DNA from: JAMOAW01 sp039908535
GTDB taxonomy: Bacteria > Pseudomonadota > Magnetococcia > Magnetococcales > JADFZT01
Direction: 5' to 3'
Assembly (NCBI GenBank): GCA_039908535.1
Contig: JAMOAW010000027.1
Coordinates: 1 to 64,000, forward strand
Length of the DNA: 64,000 nt
This document shows, piece after piece, positions 16,709-25,237 of this stretch; position 1 is the stretch's first letter; each line of letters starts with the position of its first letter. The notes beneath the pieces are model-generated. The model had not been told where the DNA came from and ran no database searches. It saw nothing but the letters and a program-made list of their open reading frames with translations. The position numbers and the translations under genes were made by a program.

Positions 16709-17737
16709 ATGGATCATCACATGCGCATTTCCAAACCCATTGCCGTTGTGACCGGTGGAGCTGGATTTATCGGCAGTCATATGAACGATTTATTGCTGGA
16801 TGAGGGATATCGGGTTCGGGTTGTGGACAATCTCTCTGGAGGACATGTGGGCAATTTGGCTCATCATGCCAATAATCCCGATTTAACTTTGGAAGAGCGG
16901 GACATTTGCACGGTTTCTCCGCAGGATGGGGTGTTTAAAGGGGCGCGACTGGTGATCCATTTCGCTGGGATTGGCGATATTATTCCTTCAATTGAAGCCC
17001 CACTGGATTATATGTCTACCAATGTGCAGGGGACAATACGGGTTTTGGAGGGGGCGCGTTGGGCTGGTGTCGATAAATTTGTCTATGCGGCCTCCTCTTC
17101 TTGTTATGGTTTGGCGACCACCCCCACCCGTGAGGATCATCCGGTTGCGCCGCAATATCCATATGCTTTGAGTAAAAATTTGGGTGAACAAGCGGTTTTT
17201 CATTGGCATCAGGTCTATCGTTTGCCTGTGAATTCGTTGCGTATTTTTAATGCTTATGGTACCCGAGTACGGACAACGGGTGCTTATGGGGCCGTGTTTG
17301 GGGTGTTTTTTAAACAAAAGTTGGCTGGATTGCCTTTTACAGTGGTTGGTGATGGTCTCCAGAGTCGGGATTTTATTTATGTAACGGATGTGGCGGCGGC
17401 TTTTTATGCAGCGGCCAAGAGTACCTATTCTGGAAAGATTTATAATCTTGGAGCGGGTGCCCCGCAGACCATTTTGCGTTTGGTGGAGCTGTTGGGTGGG
17501 GATTGGATCTCTATTCCCAAACGGCCTGGGGAACCAGATTGTACCTGGGCCGATATCGGTAAGATCACCCGTGAGCTGGGTTGGAGACCGCAGGTCGATT
17601 TTGCCGCTGGAGTGGCAAAAATGGTCGCTGAAATTGAAAATTGGCGGGATGCGCCGCTTTGGGATCCCGATTCCATTGCTATGGCGACTCAAACTTGGTT
17701 TAAATATTTGCATAAAGATTCGAACATCGCCTCTTAA
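16709..17737 (+). CDS. NAD-dependent sugar epimerase/dehydratase
   Basis: 342-residue extended short-chain dehydrogenase acting on nucleotide sugars. The NAD-binding motif GGAGFIGSH is near 18-26, with DNLSGG after the second strand. The catalytic region shows ASSSCYG and the Y-x3-K pair within YPYALSKNLGE. RIFNAYGTRVR and GDGLQSRDFIYVTDVA match UDP-glucose 4-epimerase-like enzymes. The exact activity cannot be settled. The start at 16709 has GTAGGGAT upstream. It lies 17 bp after E1 beta and probably ends that operon, with a strong terminator at 18021. Confidence 0.9.
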   Translation: MDHHMRISKPIAVVTGGAGFIGSHMNDLLLDEGYRVRVVDNLSGGHVGNLAHHANNPDLTLEERDICTVSPQDGVFKGARLVIHFAGIGDIIPSIEAPLDYMSTNVQGTIRVLEGARWAGVDKFVYAASSSCYGLATTPTREDHPVAPQYPYALSKNLGEQAVFHWHQVYRLPVNSLRIFNAYGTRVRTTGAYGAVFGVFFKQKLAGLPFTVVGDGLQSRDFIYVTDVAAAFYAAAKSTYSGKIYNLGAGAPQTILRLVELLGGDWISIPKRPGEPDCTWADIGKITRELGWRPQVDFAAGVAKMVAEIENWRDAPLWDPDSIAMATQTWFKYLHKDSNIAS

Positions 17738-17744
17738 ATCAATA

Positions 17745-17845
17745 TCTGGGTGGGCGGAGAACCGCCCCCCAGACCCCCTCTTTTTTTTAAGTCTTAAAAA
17801 AAAGAGGGGGTCTGGGGGATTCATCCCCCAGGGTTTTGATTTTGT
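17745..17845 (+). repeat. Palindromic cassette copy after epimerase gene
   Basis: Starts about 8 bp after the epimerase stop. The middle section is a near-perfect inverted repeat, CCCCCTCTTTTTTTTAAG with its complement CTTAAAAAAAAGAGGGGG, followed by CTGGGGGATTCATCCCCCAG and GGGTTTTG. This copy shows the bidirectional-terminator layout most clearly. Confidence 0.88.
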
Positions 17846-17873
17846 AACCGTTCAGATAAAAAAATCAAAAACA

Positions 17874-18000
17874 AGACCTTGGGGGATTGCATCCCCCAAC
17901 CCCCCTGCTATTTGAAGAAAGCAAAACCGAATTCAAAAGCAAAGTCAAAAGCAAAGTCAAACCCCTGGGGGCAATCCCCCAGACCCCTTTTTTTTATTAA
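17874..18000 (-). repeat. Inverted core copy of the GGTACC element, without its ends
   Basis: Shares GGGGGATTGCATCCCCCAA, a CCCCCCTGCT stretch, GCAAAACCGA, several AAAAGC units and CTGGGGGCAATCCCCCAG with the interior of the elements at 6649 and 20345, in reverse orientation. The GGTACC ends are missing, so it is either a decayed copy or an independent core unit. Confidence 0.75.
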
Positions 18001-18020
18001 TATATGAACGTTGGTCTCCA

Positions 18021-18051
18021 AAAAGCCTGCCTTTTGTGCAGGCTTTTTTTT
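18021..18051 (+). terminator. Rho-independent terminator
   Basis: A perfect stem, AAAAGCCTGC and GCAGGCTTTT, with a 7-nt loop and a run of T after it. It closes the E1/epimerase transcript and insulates the flagellin promoter downstream. Confidence 0.9.
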
Positions 18052-18435
18052 ATGGAAATATGGGCTGGCATCCATTTTTTCTCTCAAGTCGAGAAAAGAA
18101 AATCCGATAAAAAGAATAAGTGTATTTTTACCTATTTTCTCTAAAGGTCAAATGGCCTGTTTAAATTTATTCAAGTCCAAGCCATCACAGCCGATAAATA
18201 GAATAGGGTAGATTTTATCTAAATCAAGGCAAGGAGAGCTATAAGAAGAGTCTCAGAGAAATAATTGTGAATGATATTGGTAAGTGCAGATGGTAAAGGC
18301 ATGTTTTATTGTCCTTGTTATTTTAGCTAAAAAACGGGTTGGACTGGCCCTTTAAAATGAACAGTTCATCATGCCAAGGAAGGGTGTCTGAAAAAAAATT
18401 TTCAGACTAACTTTGATTTTTAGGAGGAAAAACAG
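18052..18435 (+). other. Flagellin leader and promoter region
   Basis: No gene is visible here. The region holds a sigma-28-like promoter (18171-18197) about 240 bp before the flagellin start, then AT-rich sequence and a conserved leader with a hairpin (GTCTGAAAA, TTTTCAGAC at 18386-18407) and GGA motifs next to the ribosome site AGGAGG. Confidence 0.6.
18171..18197 (+). promoter_or_regulatory. Sigma-28 (FliA)-like promoter of first flagellin gene
   Basis: TCAAGTCC, 11 bp, then a perfect GCCGATAA. The consensus is TAAAGTTT-N11-GCCGATAA, so the -10 box is exact, the spacing is exact and the -35 box is partly matched. Position upstream of a flagellin gene supports it, as does flgM at 51620. 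Confidence 0.7.
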
Positions 18436-19281
18436 ATGTCTCTTACAATTAATAGCAATGTGGCAGCCTTGAGTGCGCAACGTCATATGAATAATACGAC
18501 AAATGCGCTGCAAAAAGTCTATACCCGTCTCTCTTCTGGGTTGCGCGTAAATAGCGCGGCGGATGATGCGGCTGGACTCTCTATCTCCAATCGTATGACG
18601 GCGCAAATTCGTGGTATGAATCAGGCCGTTCGCAATGCCAACGATGCCATCTCAATGGTTCAGGTGGCGGAAGGTGCTTTGGATGAAACGACCAATGCCT
18701 TGCAACGTATTCGGGAACTGGCGGTCCAGGCCTCGAACGGGACGTTGACCAGTACAGATCGGTCGGATCTTCAGAAAGAGGTGGATCAGTTGATTGCAGA
18801 AGTGGATCGGATTGCAACGACCACTGAGTTTAACAATCAAGCCATGTTGCAAGGAAGTATGTCGGCGGGTAGAACTTTTCAGATTGGTAACGACGCCAAT
18901 CAAACGATTCGGGTCTCTATTGGGGCGGTCACATCGACGGCTTTGGGACTGGCGACGGTTTCTATGGGTGCGGGTGGTGCCAGTGCTGGGGTGGCGATTT
19001 CACTTGCCGGGGCCGCTATTACCGCTATGGATAGTGCTTTGGATTCGGTCTCGGCCATTCGTTCGACATTGGGTGCGTTTCAAAACCGTTTTGAGGCAAC
19101 GATTTCTAGCCTTACCAATATTTCAGAAAACACCTCTGCGGCCCAATCGCGCATTATGGATGCAGATATTGCCGCAGAAACGGCCAATTTGACCCGTTAT
19201 TCCATTCTGCAACAGGCGGGCGTGGCGGTTATGGCTCAGGCCAATCAGCAACCTCAAATTGCGTTACGGTTGCTCAGTTAA
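18436..19281 (+). CDS. Flagellin (paralogue 1)
   Basis: 281-residue flagellin, the filament subunit exported by the flagellar type III system. The conserved N-terminal D0/D1 region (INSNVAALSAQRHMNNTTNA; LSSGLRVNSAADDAAGLSIS) and the C-terminal D1/D0 region (RIMDADIAAETANLTRYSIL; QANQQPQIALRLL) are present with a short middle, so the exposed D2/D3 domains are almost absent. A strong AGGAGGAA ribosome site precedes the ATG. The protein is nearly identical to the next gene product; differences cluster in the first 30 residues and near 235-245. Confidence 0.97.
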   Translation: MSLTINSNVAALSAQRHMNNTTNALQKVYTRLSSGLRVNSAADDAAGLSISNRMTAQIRGMNQAVRNANDAISMVQVAEGALDETTNALQRIRELAVQASNGTLTSTDRSDLQKEVDQLIAEVDRIATTTEFNNQAMLQGSMSAGRTFQIGNDANQTIRVSIGAVTSTALGLATVSMGAGGASAGVAISLAGAAITAMDSALDSVSAIRSTLGAFQNRFEATISSLTNISENTSAAQSRIMDADIAAETANLTRYSILQQAGVAVMAQANQQPQIALRLLS

Positions 19282-19394
19282 TTGGTGGTGCTGGAGAATG
19301 GGTTGGGTCGACCATTTAAAATGAATGGCCTATAAATACCAAGGAAGGTTGTCTGTTTGTTTGCAGACTCATTTTTTGATAGGAGAAATACCTC

Positions 19395-20240
19395 ATGTCT
19401 CTTTCAATTAATAACAACGTTGCGGCATTGAGTGCCCAACGATATATGAGTTCCTCTACGAATATATTGGAAAAGACCTATACCAGATTGTCTTCAGGTC
19501 TTCGGGTGAATAGTGCTGCAGATGATGCGGCGGGCCTTTCTATTTCTAATCGAATGACCGCACAGATTCGTGGAATGAATCAGGCTGTTCGCAACGCCAA
19601 CGATGCCATCTCTATGATACAGGTTGCGGAAGGGGCTTTGAATGAAACGACCAATGCCTTGCAACGCATTCGAGAGTTGGCGGTGCAGGCTTCGAACGGG
19701 ACATTGACCAGCACCGATCGGTCAGATCTTCAAAAAGAGGTGGATCAGTTGATTGCAGAAGTGGATCGGATTGCAACGACCACTGAGTTTAACAATCAAG
19801 CGATGTTACAAGGAAGTATGTCGGCGGGCAGAACTTTTCAGGTTGGTACCGATGCCAATCAAACGATACGGGTATCGATTGGGGCGGTCACCTCGACGGC
19901 TCTGGGGCTGGCGACGGTTTCTATGGGGGCGGGTGGTGCGAGTGCCGGCGTGGCGATTTCACTTGCCGGGGCCGCGATTACCGCCATGGATAGTGCTTTA
20001 GATTCGGTCTCGGCCATTCGTTCGACTTTGGGTGCTTTTCAGAACCGTTTTGAGGCAACGATTGCCAATTTGACCGACGTTTCTGAAAATACCTCTGCGG
20101 CCCAATCGCGTATTATGGATGCGGACATTGCCGCAGAAACGGCTAATTTGACCCGTTATTCCATTTTACAACAGGCGGGAGTGGCGGTTTTGGCGCAGGC
20201 CAATCAGCAACCTCAGATTGCATTAATGTTGCTTTCTTGA
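19395..20240 (+). CDS. Flagellin (paralogue 2)
   Basis: 281 residues, a tandem near-duplicate of the upstream flagellin with the same length and domain layout. N-terminal differences include SSTNILEKTYT in place of the NTTNALQKVYT type, and VLAQANQQPQIALMLLS near the end. The leader repeats the GTCTG...CAGAC hairpin (19351-19368) and the AAGGAAGG motif seen before paralogue 1. There is no sigma-28 box in the 113-bp gap, so it may be co-transcribed with paralogue 1 or have its own weaker promoter. High DNA identity makes recombination between the two likely. Confidence 0.97.
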   Translation: MSLSINNNVAALSAQRYMSSSTNILEKTYTRLSSGLRVNSAADDAAGLSISNRMTAQIRGMNQAVRNANDAISMIQVAEGALNETTNALQRIRELAVQASNGTLTSTDRSDLQKEVDQLIAEVDRIATTTEFNNQAMLQGSMSAGRTFQVGTDANQTIRVSIGAVTSTALGLATVSMGAGGASAGVAISLAGAAITAMDSALDSVSAIRSTLGAFQNRFEATIANLTDVSENTSAAQSRIMDADIAAETANLTRYSILQQAGVAVLAQANQQPQIALMLLS

Positions 20241-20261
20241 ATGTATCAGAATGACAAAAAT

Positions 20262-20344
20262 CAAGACCTTGGGGGGCTAAGAACCGCCTCCCAAGCCCTC
20301 CCCCTTTTTTTTAGGGGGGGGATTCTTGATTTGTTGCCCGATGC
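20262..20344 (+). repeat. Palindromic cassette copy interrupted by the GGTACC element
   Basis: ACCTTGGGGGGCTAAGAACCGCCTCCC type hairpin arms, a C/T tract, then GATTTGTTGCCCGATGC, which is cut at 20344 by the mobile element and resumes as CCCGATGCATCATG at 20569. This is the equivalent of the GCCCGAAGGGCATCATG end of other copies. It starts about 20 bp after the flagellin stop codon. Confidence 0.82.
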
Positions 20345-20568
20345 GGTACCACCACACTTAACCGTGGTGTCTGTTTTTTGATTTTATTATTTAAAAAAAA
20401 AGGGGGCTGGGGGATTGCCCCCAGGGTTTTGCGTTTGATTTTTCTTTTGACCTCGGTTTTGCTTCCTTCAAAAAGCAGGGGGATTGGGGGGATGCAATCC
20501 CCCAAGGTCTTGACTTTGCTTTTTGTTCAGGCACTCGTTAATCGTCCACACTTAAATGTGGTGGTACC
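20345..20568. mobile_element. 224-bp MITE-like element with GGTACC terminal inverted repeats
   Basis: The second intact copy. Left end GGTACCACCACACTTAA, right end the complement of GGTACCACCACATTTAAG. It is flanked by the exact 8-bp duplication CCCGATGC (20337-20344 and 20569-20576). The interior matches the copy at 6649: GGGGGATTGCCCCC, TTTTGACCTCGG, AAAAAGCAGGGGGATT and GGGGGATGCAATCCCCCAA. No coding capacity. Confidence 0.9.
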
Positions 20569-20586
20569 CCCGATGCATCATGTTGT

Positions 20587-20622
20587 AAAAAACGCCCCTT
20601 GCACGTAAAGGGGCGTTTTTTT
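20587..20622. terminator. Bidirectional rho-independent terminator
   Basis: The stem AAAACGCCCCTT with its complement AAGGGGCGTTTT around a GCACGT loop, with A and T runs outside on both sides. It lies between the convergent flagellin and suhB genes and can serve both. Confidence 0.88.
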
Positions 20623-20645
20623 GTGAACGTCTTGAATTTATTGCT

Positions 20646-21467
20646 TTATTTTTTATCGATTTTAGCATTTGTTAAACGGGTTGCGCGAATTTTGTCGAGC
20701 ATTCTGCTGTGTAGTAAAGGATTGGCGGCCAAGACTTCTCCTTTTTCCATATAGTGGCGGTCTCCGGAAAAATCGCTGATGAAACCTCCTGCTTCCTGAA
20801 GAATGAGGCTGCCAGCGGCGATGTCCCAGGCCGAGAGTCCCATTTCCCAATAACCATCAAAACGTCCAGCTGCCGTGTAGGCCAAGTCTAAAGAGGCACT
20901 TCCGGAGCGACGAATATCTCCACAGGCATGAAACAAAGTGGTGAATGGCTCTAAATAGTGATCGAATTTATCTTTGTTTTTAAAAGGAAATGCTGTTGCT
21001 AAGAGGGCTTGAGAGAGATTTTGCCGGTTACTGACCCGCATTCGGTGGTCGTTCAAAAAGGCCCCGCGTCCCTTTTCAGCCAGGAACATTTCGTTGTGGA
21101 GGGGATCGAAGATCAAGCCCAGTTGCACTTCTGTCTCCCGAACCAAGGCGATGGAGATGGCAAAGTGGGGAACGCCCTGCAAAAAGTTGGTTGTGCCATC
21201 AATGGGATCCAAAATCCAATTCCAACCTTCACGGCCTTTTTTTTCGCCACTCTCTTCGGCTAGAAAGCCATAGTCAGGGGAGACCTTGGCTAAGTGATAG
21301 ATGAGTTCACGTTCCACCTCGGTGTCGGCATTTGAAACAAAATCTGCCTGTGATCCCTCCTTGCGTACTACTTCTAGTTGATGGCGACGGTCGAAAAAAC
21401 GGATGGCCAAGGTGCCAGCTCGGCGTGCGGCACGAATGGCAAGATTGGCTATGGGAGAAAAGGTCAT
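20646..21467 (-). CDS. suhB: Inositol monophosphatase family protein (SuhB-like)
   Basis: About 273 residues from the ATG at 21467 (MTFSPIANLAIRAAR), which fits the family start; in-frame starts at 21485 and 21518 would add 6 or 17. It is a Mg2+-dependent, Li+-sensitive phosphatase fold. Motifs: EES for the first metal ligand, WILDPIDGTTNFLQG for the metal site, and WDIAAGSLILQEAGG near the C-terminus. In proteobacteria SuhB also binds RNA polymerase in rRNA antitermination; whether this one does so cannot be read here. It sits alone among flagellar genes and points away from flgK. Confidence 0.9.
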   Translation of the reverse strand: MTFSPIANLAIRAARRAGTLAIRFFDRRHQLEVVRKEGSQADFVSNADTEVERELIYHLAKVSPDYGFLAEESGEKKGREGWNWILDPIDGTTNFLQGVPHFAISIALVRETEVQLGLIFDPLHNEMFLAEKGRGAFLNDHRMRVSNRQNLSQALLATAFPFKNKDKFDHYLEPFTTLFHACGDIRRSGSASLDLAYTAAGRFDGYWEMGLSAWDIAAGSLILQEAGGFISDFSGDRHYMEKGEVLAANPLLHSRMLDKIRATRLTNAKIDKK

Positions 21468-21822
21468 GGAATTTATCCAATTCATTCTAGAGGAGAAGGG
21501 ATAGGTAAAAAATACCACGATTTCTCTATGGGAGTCACCGGATGCCGTATTATTCCGGTTTGCTGTGCGGAAGACGGGAAACTTTTGCCGATCAGATTTC
21601 GAAGAGAAGAGGCTTTGGAAGGATATTGAGAAGGCGCAAAGAGGGAAAAATGAGCGTTTTAGATGTGTAAGTATATAAATTTAATAAATTAAAAACAAAT
21701 AGTTAAATCGATTTGAACGAAAATTAAAAGTCGTTTACTTGGGTATTTATTTGTTTGGCATATTATGTGCTTGTATAGGTTTCATCTACAGTTTGTTTGC
21801 TGATAAAATTTGAGGAGCGACG
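21468..21822 (+). other. suhB-flgK divergent intergenic region
   Basis: About 350 bp without a gene. It is AT-rich from 21660 onward. The only clear signal is a sigma-54-type promoter at 21756-21772, 50 bp before flgK. Confidence 0.6.
21756..21772 (+). promoter_or_regulatory. Sigma-54 promoter of flgKL operon
   Basis: TGGCATATTATGTGCTT fits the -24/-12 pattern TGGCAC-N5-TTGCW, with GG and GC exactly 10 bp apart. Use of RpoN for middle flagellar genes is known in many proteobacteria. The same pattern occurs before flgF on the minus strand. Confidence 0.75.
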
Positions 21823-23634
21823 ATGTCAATTTCTGATTTATTGAATGTTTCCAAAATGGGATTGTTAAGCAGCCAGTCTGCGTTGATGACCGTTTCCCAT
21901 AACATAGCCAATGTCAACACGGCTGGTTATTCCCGGCAAACAGTTGAATTTCAGGCTCGTTCGGCAAATAAACATAGTTCAATTGGAAACGGGGTCGATA
22001 TTGCCAATGTTGCGCGCTCTGTGGATGCTTTGGTTGATAAGAGGATCATTGCCGGGAGTGCCGAAGAGGGGCGCCTAGAGGCACGAGATCGTTATCTCAC
22101 CATCATTGAGAATGTTTTTAACGAAATGGACAAGGATGGGCTTGCTTCTCGTCTGGACTCCTTTTTCTCCTCCATGGATGGGTTGGCGGATAATCCAACC
22201 AATCCCGTGAGTCGGGCGGATACCGTGGCTGGGGCGGAATCGTTGGCCAATCATATACAAAAAATGCACCAAACGTTGAGCGAGACGGCTCTGCCTGTGG
22301 ATCAGGAGATCAGTGGGATGATTGATGATATCAACACTCTGCTCTCAAACTTAAAAAGTCTGGATGCGACCATCGTCTCACGAGAGGTGACCGGTCCGGC
22401 CTTGGATCTTAAAGATCAGCGCCATGATCTGGTGTCACAATTGGGTTCTTTAATTGATATCAGCGTTTTGCAAATGGATAATGGAGGAATTCAGGTATTT
22501 ACCTCCCATGGTCAGAAATTATTAATGGATTCGCAATTTTCCGCCACCTTGGCGCGTAGTGGTCAGACCACGGAGAGTGGATTTGCCGGCATTGAAATCA
22601 ATGGCACCGAGTTTGATACCACCGATTTTGTAAAAGGGGGAAAACTGAAAGGGCTTTTGGAAGTTCGTGACGAAGTGATTTACGGCAAAGAGGGGGTTTT
22701 GACCCAACTGGATGCTCTGGTCGACGAGATCCGTTTTCAGACCAATGTGGTAAGCAGTCAAACCGTCTCTGAGACGATGTATAAGAGTCAAACCGGGGTG
22801 TTTGACCTGGGGAACGATTTAAATACCGCGATGAACGCTTTGATTCCCTATCCAGAATTGGTGAAGGTAGGTACGCCACCGGTGCAGGTGAAAGGCACCG
22901 CGCCCGCCGATGTTTTGCGCGTGACAGCAGGCACACTGACCTTTGCCGTGGGCAAAGATGCCGATCATTTGAAATTGGAATCCGTAGAGATCGATCCGAG
23001 CCGGACATTGCAGGAGAATATGGAAGAGATTGATGCCATTTCTGGTTTGAACGCCACTGTGGATGCGAACAATCGTTTGGTATTGACGGCCGATAGTGGC
23101 ACCCAATATGGGGTGGTTTCAGACAGCAGTGGGTTTATGGCCGCCATGGGAATTGGGGCGATTTTCACCGGTTCTGGTTCGTCTGACATGGGGGTCAATG
23201 AGGCATTAATTGCCGATCCAGATCAGTTTGGTGTGGCTAAATTAACTGTCGATGATCCTACCAACCCGACAAAAGTTACGTTTAACAATGCGGATAATCG
23301 CGGTGCTTTGGCTTTAGGGCGGGTGCGGGAGCGGGAGAGCAAATTTACGTTAGATAGTTACAAAGGGACGCAGTTGGGGAGTGAGGGCACGTTTTCATTC
23401 TATTATGCCACGATGGTGGGGCTTTTTGGGGCTACCGTGAGTCGTAACAGTGAGGCTTTGACCACTCAACAATCGGCGCAGAGTTTTTTAACGGATTTGC
23501 GGGATTCTATCTCAGGGGTTTCCTTGGAAGAAGAGTTGACGGAATTGATTCGGTTTCAGCAATCTTTTCAGGCTTCCAGCAAAATGGTTTCATCGGCGGA
23601 TGATTTATTTCAAACCATTATTGGCATGGTTTAA
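21823..23634 (+). CDS. flgK: Flagellar hook-associated protein 1 (FlgK)
   Basis: A 603-residue hook-filament junction protein. N-terminal FlgK motifs are SQSALMTVSHNIANVNTAGYSRQ and a GNGVDI segment; the C-terminus ends with the D0 helix LEEELTELIRFQQSFQASSKMVSSADDLFQTI. The middle is rich in Gly, Asp and Ser as usual for the exposed domains. TGAGGAGCG provides a ribosome site. It is first in the flgK-flgL-fliW-flagellin series, with gaps of 59, 26 and 37 bp, behind a sigma-54-type promoter. Confidence 0.96.
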   Translation: MSISDLLNVSKMGLLSSQSALMTVSHNIANVNTAGYSRQTVEFQARSANKHSSIGNGVDIANVARSVDALVDKRIIAGSAEEGRLEARDRYLTIIENVFNEMDKDGLASRLDSFFSSMDGLADNPTNPVSRADTVAGAESLANHIQKMHQTLSETALPVDQEISGMIDDINTLLSNLKSLDATIVSREVTGPALDLKDQRHDLVSQLGSLIDISVLQMDNGGIQVFTSHGQKLLMDSQFSATLARSGQTTESGFAGIEINGTEFDTTDFVKGGKLKGLLEVRDEVIYGKEGVLTQLDALVDEIRFQTNVVSSQTVSETMYKSQTGVFDLGNDLNTAMNALIPYPELVKVGTPPVQVKGTAPADVLRVTAGTLTFAVGKDADHLKLESVEIDPSRTLQENMEEIDAISGLNATVDANNRLVLTADSGTQYGVVSDSSGFMAAMGIGAIFTGSGSSDMGVNEALIADPDQFGVAKLTVDDPTNPTKVTFNNADNRGALALGRVRERESKFTLDSYKGTQLGSEGTFSFYYATMVGLFGATVSRNSEALTTQQSAQSFLTDLRDSISGVSLEEELTELIRFQQSFQASSKMVSSADDLFQTIIGMV

Positions 23635-23693
23635 GAATATTTATAGAACCTTTCTATATCATAAGGTTTTATTATTAAAAGGAAAAATTTAAA

Positions 23694-25211
23694 ATGCGCG
23701 TCACTCAAAATATGTTGTTTCGGTCTGGTGTGTATGCCATGCAGGAACGTTCCCAAGATATGATGGTGGTCCAGGAACAGAGCGTCTCAGGAAATCGGGT
23801 TAACCGGCCTTCGGAAGATCCTACGGCGACCTATCGGCACCTGATGTTTTCTGCGGATCTTTCTGGGGTGCAAAGCCTGAAAAAGACCACAGTAATGGCC
23901 ACCGAGAGAATCAAAGCGGCGGAGAGCAATATTGATGCGATGTATGACACCATGCTTTCGGCTCAGGAATTGGCCTTGCAATATGGCAATAGTTTTGTAG
24001 GCGGTGATCCTGAGATTATGAAGGCGGCTTCTACCAACGTTTTTTCATATTATCAAGATTTTTTGAAAAATGTGAACCAAGAGATGGATGGGATACCTCT
24101 GTTTGGTGGAGGGCGGACCATATCCCCTTTTGATGAAACCAAATTGACGGTGACGGATATTCAGCGGCGCAGCAAAAATGTGGGTGATTTTCAAGATGTC
24201 AGCTCTGGTTTTCAAGCCACTCTTTCCTCTGGCTATCTGCCAAAGGAGCTGCCGTTGAGTGTTAAGATGATCTATGCGTCTGTGGATAACACGTTTACTG
24301 TGAATGTCAATGGGGTTGACAAAGGGAGCTTTTCGGCCAGTGCTACGGATCCTGGAAGTTGGTTTTTGCAGGTTGGTGAGAAGAGTGGCGAGGGGTTTAC
24401 CTTTCAATATCCGATGAGCGGTTTGCAGACGGCGATGAAAAATTCTACAGCTTCTGCTGATGGCACAGATATTGCTACTTTCTCAAGTGAGGCCGTTAAT
24501 GGGTCAAAATTTGCCTCTACAGCTGCTCAAACAAATATTGATGCCGTACAAGCCGTGTTGGCGCAGGCCGTTCCTGGAAGTGATTTGAATCTCTTGGCAA
24601 CGAATATGATGGCTGCCGACACCGGTGGTACTTTGACTCGGGAGGAGGCGGATGTCCTTGCCAAAGCCACGGTAACTTATGCCACTTCTCGGGAGGATGC
24701 GGTTTTTATAGCAGCCAATACCATTGGACCACAAAATGGCGATGCCTTTTATTTTGAAGTGGTTCCCAAATATCAAGGGGGTACCCAGGATCGTTCCATC
24801 AAGGTCATGAACGGACGCACCTTGAGCGGTAATGTGACCGGGGGGGAGTTGATTGAAGGGACGCAAAATGGTCGTGGTGTCAATATTTTTTCGATATTGG
24901 CCGGGTTGCGTGGGGCGATGTTGCGGGGGGATACCACGGAAGTGCAAGCCCGGATTAACGAAATTCAGAATGGGGCACAACAGATTTCGGATCTTCAAGG
25001 GGTAACAGGTGTTCGTTATACTCAGGTGGATTCGGTCTCGAACACATTGGAAACGGATGAAGCCAATTTGACGGAGTCGATGGCGTCTAATTCAGAGGCA
25101 GATTTGTATGAGGTTTTAAGTCATATGCAACAGATCAGCCAATCTTTGGATGTCTTGGCCTCGACACAACGGGAAATCTTGAATAATTCGATACTTAACT
25201 ATTTAAATTAA
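23694..25211 (+). CDS. flgL: Flagellar hook-associated protein 3 (FlgL)
   Basis: 505-residue second junction protein. The flagellin-like N-terminus is MRVTQNMLFRSGVYAMQERS with QSVSGNRVNRPSEDPTATYR, the FlgL signature. The C-terminus carries ANLTESMASNSEADLYEVLSH and ends in a D0 helix. It is longer than enteric FlgL (about 317 residues); the extra length lies in the central domain (about 150-400), which looks beta-rich. It follows flgK by 59 bp. Confidence 0.93.
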   Translation: MRVTQNMLFRSGVYAMQERSQDMMVVQEQSVSGNRVNRPSEDPTATYRHLMFSADLSGVQSLKKTTVMATERIKAAESNIDAMYDTMLSAQELALQYGNSFVGGDPEIMKAASTNVFSYYQDFLKNVNQEMDGIPLFGGGRTISPFDETKLTVTDIQRRSKNVGDFQDVSSGFQATLSSGYLPKELPLSVKMIYASVDNTFTVNVNGVDKGSFSASATDPGSWFLQVGEKSGEGFTFQYPMSGLQTAMKNSTASADGTDIATFSSEAVNGSKFASTAAQTNIDAVQAVLAQAVPGSDLNLLATNMMAADTGGTLTREEADVLAKATVTYATSREDAVFIAANTIGPQNGDAFYFEVVPKYQGGTQDRSIKVMNGRTLSGNVTGGELIEGTQNGRGVNIFSILAGLRGAMLRGDTTEVQARINEIQNGAQQISDLQGVTGVRYTQVDSVSNTLETDEANLTESMASNSEADLYEVLSHMQQISQSLDVLASTQREILNNSILNYLN

Positions 25212-25237
25212 GCATGACCTGGAATGGAGAAATTACC

